Shown: one piece after another, positions 59,538 through 64,000 of the stretch
Numbering within the stretch: the stretch's first letter is position 1
Layout: each line of letters opens with the position of its first letter
DNA from: Opitutaceae bacterium
GTDB taxonomy: Bacteria > Verrucomicrobiota > Verrucomicrobiia > Opitutales > Opitutaceae
Direction: 5' to 3'
Assembly (NCBI GenBank): GCA_016795545.1
Contig: JAEUGX010000087.1
Span: 1 to 64,000, forward strand
DNA: 64,000 nt
Made by a program: the position numbers and the translations under genes
Notes under the pieces: generated by a model
Told to the model about the DNA's origin: nothing
Seen by the model: the letters and a program-made list of their open reading frames with translations, nothing else
The model's database searches: none

Positions 59538-61295
59538 ATGAACAGCTTCTCCGAGCAATGTCTCGATATGGCCCGGTCGATGTTGAGCCACAACCTCGAC
59601 GCCATCAATGCCGACGGCACCGTCACTCCCATTCCCGGCGAAAGCCCCCGTTCCGACGAGCCCGGCCACGTGGCTTTCGCGCTCGGCGAGTACTATCGGG
59701 CCACGGGCGAGACCACGCTCAAGGGCTATGACCTGATCGATCTCACGGCCCGCTGCATCACGGCCCAGGCCTTCACCGAGCCCGCCGTCGAGAACGGCCT
59801 GGCCTACGCCTCGCTCGGCCTGCTGTCGTTCGGCCCCTCCAAGGAACGCAACCCGGTCTGGGAGCGCCTGGTCGAGGAGACCCGCACCCGGCTCGACAAG
59901 CTCCTGCTGACCCGCAGCGACTACGACAATTACTGGCAGGCCTTCAACATCGCGAAGGCGGTCTGCCGCTACAGCCTCGGGCTGTCCAAGAAAGACGAGA
60001 CCTCTCGCCTCATCGAGCGGATGGCCGAGCGCATCGAGCAGACCAGCTCCACCGGCTTCTTCGACGACGCCGAGAAGGGCTTCGGCGGACACTTCAACCT
60101 CTATGGCGTCATGACGCTGGTGTTCGTCCGCTCGGCGCTCCAGCTGCACGCCAACTCCGCCCTCCGTGAGCGCAAGCTGCCGACCCTGCGCACCTACGCC
60201 GAGAAATACATCAAGATGATGCCCGATCTCGTCCGCTCCGACGGGCTCGGCTGGGCCTACGGACGCGCGGCGGGCGCCTACGGCCAGATGCACTGCATCA
60301 CCATCATCCTGCAGGGCCTGCGCGACGGCTGGATTCCGGAGGACCAGAAAAACCGGTACTTCGACATCCTGCGCCGGCTGTTCTATTTCTTCTTCCACAC
60401 CTACCTGGACCAGGAGCACGGGTTCCTCGATGTCCGCGACGAGGAGCGCACCGCCTACGCCACGCACACCACGCGCATGGCGAACTTCGACGCCGCGCGC
60501 TACCTCTGCCAGTGGTCGCGCCTGGCCAAGGCCGTCCAGATGCCGGACAACGTCAAGGCCGACTCGGCCCGCACCAGCGGCCGCTTCGTGATCTTCGACA
60601 AGAGCAACCGCAAGGAACAGGGTCTTTTCCTGTACCGCGACGCCGACTCGGGGCTGCACGTGCAGCTGCCGCTGGTCAGCTCCGGCGGCACGACGACCGC
60701 CGACAACCTGCCCTTCCCGCATTGCCCGGGCGTCTTCGACTGGCCGAACAACGTCTACCTGCCCGTCATGACCCCCGAACTCACCTTCGGCGAGCAGGTC
60801 ACCCTCCCGGCCTTCTACGGCCAGAAGTGCGTGACGGGCCTCGGGCTCAAGAACGCCTTCTATTTCCGCTACGAGCAGCCGGAACTGATCAACGTGAAGG
60901 AGGAGCTCGTGCGCGGGCTCGGCAGCGTGAAGGTCCAGTGGTCCTTCAGCGGCAGCAAGATCACCGCCGACTTCGCCTACACCGTCAAAAACCAGATCCA
61001 GCTCGACAAGTTCCGCTTCGCGCTGGTCATCGGCGCGCCGCACTCCCGCTACCGGATGGGCACCTCGCCCGCTCTCGGGCAGCACGGCCATCGCTGCTCG
61101 GTGCTCAAGGACGACTTCCAGGCCAACTGGGCCGAGACCGAGATCGTCACCGCCGACGCGTCTTATCGGACCAATTACGGCAAGCTGCATTACGTGCAGA
61201 TGTTCGTCCGGGATCATCCGCTGATCATGCGCCCGGGCCAGATCTACCGCCTGACCGTCAGCTTCGAGCCCGATCTCACCGTCGCGGAAGCCTGA
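59538..61295 (+). CDS. Conserved-looking protein of unknown function, helical-toroid-like
   Basis: A 585-residue protein with no signal peptide or membrane helix. Residues 1-350 are mostly helical, with repeated aromatic/Gly turns (GYDLIDLTARC, YDNYWQAFNIAKAV, GLGWAYGRAAGAYGQ, EHGFLDVRDEERTAY), suggesting an alpha/alpha toroid as in some glycoside hydrolases and polysaccharide lyases. Residues of about 360-585 are beta-rich, possibly a sandwich domain, a combination seen in heparinase-like lyases. I do not recognise the family, and catalytic residues cannot be assigned. Codon use matches its neighbours. It lies 80 bases after rho and before ppk1. Confidence 0.75.
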   Translation: MNSFSEQCLDMARSMLSHNLDAINADGTVTPIPGESPRSDEPGHVAFALGEYYRATGETTLKGYDLIDLTARCITAQAFTEPAVENGLAYASLGLLSFGPSKERNPVWERLVEETRTRLDKLLLTRSDYDNYWQAFNIAKAVCRYSLGLSKKDETSRLIERMAERIEQTSSTGFFDDAEKGFGGHFNLYGVMTLVFVRSALQLHANSALRERKLPTLRTYAEKYIKMMPDLVRSDGLGWAYGRAAGAYGQMHCITIILQGLRDGWIPEDQKNRYFDILRRLFYFFFHTYLDQEHGFLDVRDEERTAYATHTTRMANFDAARYLCQWSRLAKAVQMPDNVKADSARTSGRFVIFDKSNRKEQGLFLYRDADSGLHVQLPLVSSGGTTTADNLPFPHCPGVFDWPNNVYLPVMTPELTFGEQVTLPAFYGQKCVTGLGLKNAFYFRYEQPELINVKEELVRGLGSVKVQWSFSGSKITADFAYTVKNQIQLDKFRFALVIGAPHSRYRMGTSPALGQHGHRCSVLKDDFQANWAETEIVTADASYRTNYGKLHYVQMFVRDHPLIMRPGQIYRLTVSFEPDLTVAEA

Positions 61296-61653
61296 GCCCG
61301 GCCGCCCCGCCCGGCACCGTCCCCGGCACGACGCCTGGGGGACGGTCCGCGGATGCCACGGCAAACCGGAAGGCCGCTGCCCGCGGATGACGAAGCGGAG
61401 AGGGGAAACCCGTAGGACTGCGGCACCCGCGAAGGCTGGGAAAGCGGAGACGCCGCTCGCTTGCGCTGACTACTAAAGCTCACCGTTGACGCCCGTCCGG
61501 ACCGTCGCGGGCATGCTTCCGGGCGAGTGCCAGGATTTTCTTAAGACTTTGTCAGGCAAAAGTTTTGGATAGAAGTGTTAAATCCGTGTGACGGCGCCGC
61601 TTCGCGCTGGTTGCGATCTGCGGCTCCCGCTATCAGCTTCGTTCACAGCCGCC
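61296..61653. other. Gene-free stretch before ppk1 with several hairpins
   Basis: Four small hairpins are visible: ACCGTCCCC/GGGGACGGT (61316-61346), GGG-GAAA-CCC (61402-61411), GCGG-CAC-CCGC (61420-61430) and AGCGG-AGACG-CCGCT (61443-61457). The right end is AT-richer (TTTTCTTAAGACTTTGTCA near 61536-61554) and probably holds the ppk1 promoter. No known riboswitch consensus was recognised. Confidence 0.5.
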
Positions 61654-63819
61654 ATGCCTCCCACGCCCAAAGTCAAACAACGGTCCACCAAGATCACGGC
61701 CAAGGCCGGCAAATCGATCGCGCAAAGCGAGGTCGGCGGGGGCAAGATCGTCTATGCCAACCGCGAGCTGAGCTGGCTGGCCTTCAACCGCCGGGTCCTG
61801 GAGCAGGCCCAGAGCGAGGCGAACCCGCTTCTGGAGCGCGTCAAGTTCCTGGCCATCGTCAGCTCGAATCTCGATGAATTCTTCGAGATCCGCATCGCCG
61901 GCCTGCTGCAGCAGAAGGACTCGGCCGGCAGCGAGGCGAGCTTCGACGGGCTGTCGCCGCGCGAGCAGCTGAAGCGCGCCCACGTGGAGATCAAGCGTCT
62001 GGTCGACGACCAGTACCGCTGCTGGCACGAGCTGCTGGTGCCGGCGCTGGCCCGGGAGCAGGTGAGCTTCAAGACGGCGCTCCAGCTTACGCCCGCGGAG
62101 CGCGCCTGGGTGCTGGACTATTTCACGAAGCGGGTGCACCCGGTGCTCACCCCGCTGGCCATCGACCAGTCGCATCCCTTTCCCCAGATCGCGAACAAGG
62201 TCCTGAATGTCATCGTCTCGCTCGACAATCCCGACACCCCCGAGCAGGAGACGCTGACGGCCATCCTGCCCGTGCCGCGGATCCTGCCGCGGCTGGTCCA
62301 GGTCGCGCCCGAGCGCGCGGGCCCGGCGACGTTCATCTTTCTCAGCGAGATCGTGAAGCTCGGTGCCGGCGCCCTCTTTCCCGGCTACCAGATCACCAGC
62401 GCCCACGCCTTCCGCGCCACGCGCAACAGCGACCTCTACATCGACGACGAGGAGGCCGAGAACCTGCTCAAGAAGATCGAGGAGGAGCTACGCAACCTCC
62501 GCCGCGGCGCCGCGGTGCGGCTCGAGATCGAGGACGGCGTTCCGGAGTCGGTGTTCACCCTGCTCCTCGAGCAGCTGCAGGTGCCCGCCGAGTACGTCTT
62601 CAAGCTCGCGGGTCCGCTCAACCTGCTTCGCCTCATGGGTCTGCCCGACCTGGTCGACCGCCCCGACCTCAAGTACCCGTCCTTCACCCCGGTGGAGATC
62701 CCCAGCCTGCGCGTGGCCAGCAGCCTGTTCACGGCCATCCAGGAACGCGACATCCTGCTGCACCACCCCTACGAGTCGTTCAACCCGGTCGTGGACTTTG
62801 TGGCGCAGGCCGCGCGCGACCCGGCCGTGCTGGCCATCAAGCAGACCCTCTACCGCACGAGCGGCGACTCCCCCATCATCGGCGCCCTCATCGAGGCCTC
62901 GCAGAACGGCAAGCAGGTGACGGCCCTCATCGAGCTGAAGGCGCGCTTCGACGAGGCCAACAACATCAAGTGGGCCAAGGAGCTCGAGGAGGCCGGCGTG
63001 CACGTCGTGTTCGGCCTGGTCGGGCACAAGACCCACTGCAAGTGCAGCATGGTCGTGCGGCAGGAGGCGGACGGGATCCGCCGCTACGCGCACCTGGGGA
63101 CGGGCAACTACAACCCGAAGACGGCCCGCCTGTACACCGACCTGAGCCTGCTCACCTGCAATCCCGAGATCACCGGCGAGGTGGCCCAGCTGTTCAACGC
63201 CCTGACCGGCTTCGCGCGCTCCCCGGAGTTCAAGCACCTGCTGGTCGCACCGTTCAACCTGCACGCCCGCATCCAGGAATTCATCGCCGTCGAGGCGGCC
63301 AATGCCGCGGCCGGCAAGCCGGCGCGCATCATCGCCAAGATGAACAAGCTCGTCGACAAGGTCACCATCGACAACCTCTACGCCGCCTCGCAGGCCGGGG
63401 TGCAGATCGACCTCATCGTCCGCGCCACCTGCTGCCTGGTGCCCGGCGTCAAGGGACTCAGCGAGACCATCCGCGTCCGCAACCTCGTCGGCCGCTTCCT
63501 CGAGCACGCCCGCATCTACTATTTCGAGAACGGCGGCTCCCCCCTGCTCTACTGCGGCAGCTCCGATTGGATGACCCGCAATTTCTTCCGCCGCGTCGAG
63601 GCGCTCTTCCCCATCCAGGCTCCCGACCTGCGCGACCGCATCCTCCAAGAAATCTTCCCCGCCGAGCTCCGCGACAACGAGGATGCCCGCGAGCTCCAGC
63701 CCAGCGGCGCCTACACCCCGCCCGCCCGCAAGGAGGGCGAGCCGTTGTTCTCCGCCCAGCGCTTCTTCATGACCGCCGCCCAGAAGCGCGCCGCCGAGCA
63801 GATCGAGGTCGTGAGCTGA
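61654..63819 (+). CDS. ppk1: Polyphosphate kinase 1
   Basis: A 721-residue enzyme that makes polyphosphate from ATP. The N-terminal helical domain starts YANRELSWLAFNRRVLEQA. The first phospholipase-D-like domain carries the phosphorylated histidine His461 in GHKTHCKCSMVVR, followed by YAHLGTGNYNPKTARLYTD, and a second such domain with RATCCLVPGVKGLS follows. The ATG at 61654 was chosen over an upstream start that would add 22 unrelated residues. The first 35 residues are basic and low in complexity. Confidence 0.96.
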   Translation: MPPTPKVKQRSTKITAKAGKSIAQSEVGGGKIVYANRELSWLAFNRRVLEQAQSEANPLLERVKFLAIVSSNLDEFFEIRIAGLLQQKDSAGSEASFDGLSPREQLKRAHVEIKRLVDDQYRCWHELLVPALAREQVSFKTALQLTPAERAWVLDYFTKRVHPVLTPLAIDQSHPFPQIANKVLNVIVSLDNPDTPEQETLTAILPVPRILPRLVQVAPERAGPATFIFLSEIVKLGAGALFPGYQITSAHAFRATRNSDLYIDDEEAENLLKKIEEELRNLRRGAAVRLEIEDGVPESVFTLLLEQLQVPAEYVFKLAGPLNLLRLMGLPDLVDRPDLKYPSFTPVEIPSLRVASSLFTAIQERDILLHHPYESFNPVVDFVAQAARDPAVLAIKQTLYRTSGDSPIIGALIEASQNGKQVTALIELKARFDEANNIKWAKELEEAGVHVVFGLVGHKTHCKCSMVVRQEADGIRRYAHLGTGNYNPKTARLYTDLSLLTCNPEITGEVAQLFNALTGFARSPEFKHLLVAPFNLHARIQEFIAVEAANAAAGKPARIIAKMNKLVDKVTIDNLYAASQAGVQIDLIVRATCCLVPGVKGLSETIRVRNLVGRFLEHARIYYFENGGSPLLYCGSSDWMTRNFFRRVEALFPIQAPDLRDRILQEIFPAELRDNEDARELQPSGAYTPPARKEGEPLFSAQRFFMTAAQKRAAEQIEVVS

Positions 63820-63867
63820 CCGGCCGGACCGGGCCCTGCCCGGGCAGGCGCGGATCAGCCGTCCGAC

Positions 63868-64000
63868 TCAGCCCGCAGCCGGCACCGGGGCGGGCTCGGC
63901 CTTCGGCTTCGGTGTGCCGACCAAAACCCCGAGGTGCTCCTGGATCCGCTGGAAAAACTCCACGTTCAGGTCGCCGACGGGCACCTCGTAAAGCTGATGG
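63868..64000 (-). CDS. C-terminal fragment of an unidentified protein
   Basis: The window edge cuts this minus-strand gene, leaving 43 codons plus a stop. The visible end reads YEVPVGDLNVEFFQRIQEHL followed by a Pro/Ala/Lys-rich tail. The codon pattern matches real genes here, but the fragment is too short to identify. It is convergent with ppk1, 48 bases apart. Confidence 0.6.
   Translation of the reverse strand, partial: HQLYEVPVGDLNVEFFQRIQEHLGVLVGTPKPKAEPAPVPAAG

Noticed and set aside
61536..61583. PhoB box before ppk1
   Set aside because: Only one TGTCA half-site is visible, without the 11-base-spaced repeat.

Overview
The window is a GC-rich bacterial chromosome segment dominated by housekeeping and anabolic genes. 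It has no phage, transposase, integrase or CRISPR genes. Third codon positions are almost always G or C, which produces long meaningless open frames opposite the real genes. Few starts have a Shine-Dalgarno sequence. Intergenic gaps carry degenerate dispersed repeats built on units like ATGGACGCGAAT and ACACGGAGGACACGG. The protein styles (plant/cyanobacterial-type GlgC, several Tat-exported Gfo/Idh/MocA proteins, a Rho without its N-terminal helical domain, a short RpoD-like sigma factor) suggest a member of the Verrucomicrobiota, probably close to Opitutaceae. That assignment is inference, not proof.

Layout. 0.2-3.0 kb: a minus-strand lipid cassette (PlsC-like acyltransferase, YnbB/CdsA-like cytidylyltransferase, YnbA-like CDP-alcohol phosphatidyltransferase, VTT-like membrane protein). 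3.2-5.0 kb: typA. 5.2-9.5 kb: an RND efflux pump with its lipoprotein adaptor. 9.6-11.1 kb: gcvT-gcvH. 11.3-12.1 kb: lgt. 12.4-20.1 kb: a complete kdpABCDE potassium-uptake operon with a candidate operator. 20.3-23.5 kb: divergent glgC and glmS. 23.5-29.8 kb: an export-targeted operon of two Tat-type Gfo/Idh/MocA oxidoreductases, a Tat-type glycosidase-like protein and a gamma-glutamyltransferase. 30.3-33.0 kb: trpE and a sigma-70 factor followed by a clear intrinsic terminator. 33.4-39.8 kb: lysC-thrC, serA-plsY and a class I aminotransferase. 39.9-44.1 kb: a tandem ribbon-helix-helix protein, secG with a coupled secreted LolA-like protein, a small secreted protein, parB and a LysM protein. 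44.2-48.1 kb: der-fmt, and ffh divergent from them. 48.3-51.9 kb: hemC-hemD-degT-trpF. 52.0-53.8 kb: tRNA-Val, then asd and an L,D-transpeptidase facing away from each other with almost touching start codons. 53.9-58.2 kb: a P1B-4-type metal ATPase and acs. 58.3-63.8 kb: rho, a 585-residue protein of unknown function, and ppk1. The last 133 bases hold the C-terminus of an unidentified minus-strand protein.

How the genes connect. lysC, asd and thrC cover steps of aspartate-family synthesis, and the asd product also feeds diaminopimelate for the wall. serA and the glycine cleavage proteins belong to serine, glycine and one-carbon metabolism, and fmt uses the resulting formyl-folate. trpE and trpF are two dispersed steps of tryptophan synthesis. 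plsY and the YnbAB-like cassette point to phospholipid synthesis. glmS, lgt, secG, ffh, the LysM protein and the L,D-transpeptidase serve the envelope and secretion. glgC and ppk1 make storage polymers.

The points most worth following are: the YnbAB-type lipid cassette of unknown product; Rho with altered primary RNA-binding residues; phased CTTAAC boxes before kdpA; a dyad upstream of lysC; the unrecognised 585-residue protein; and the intergenic repeat family.
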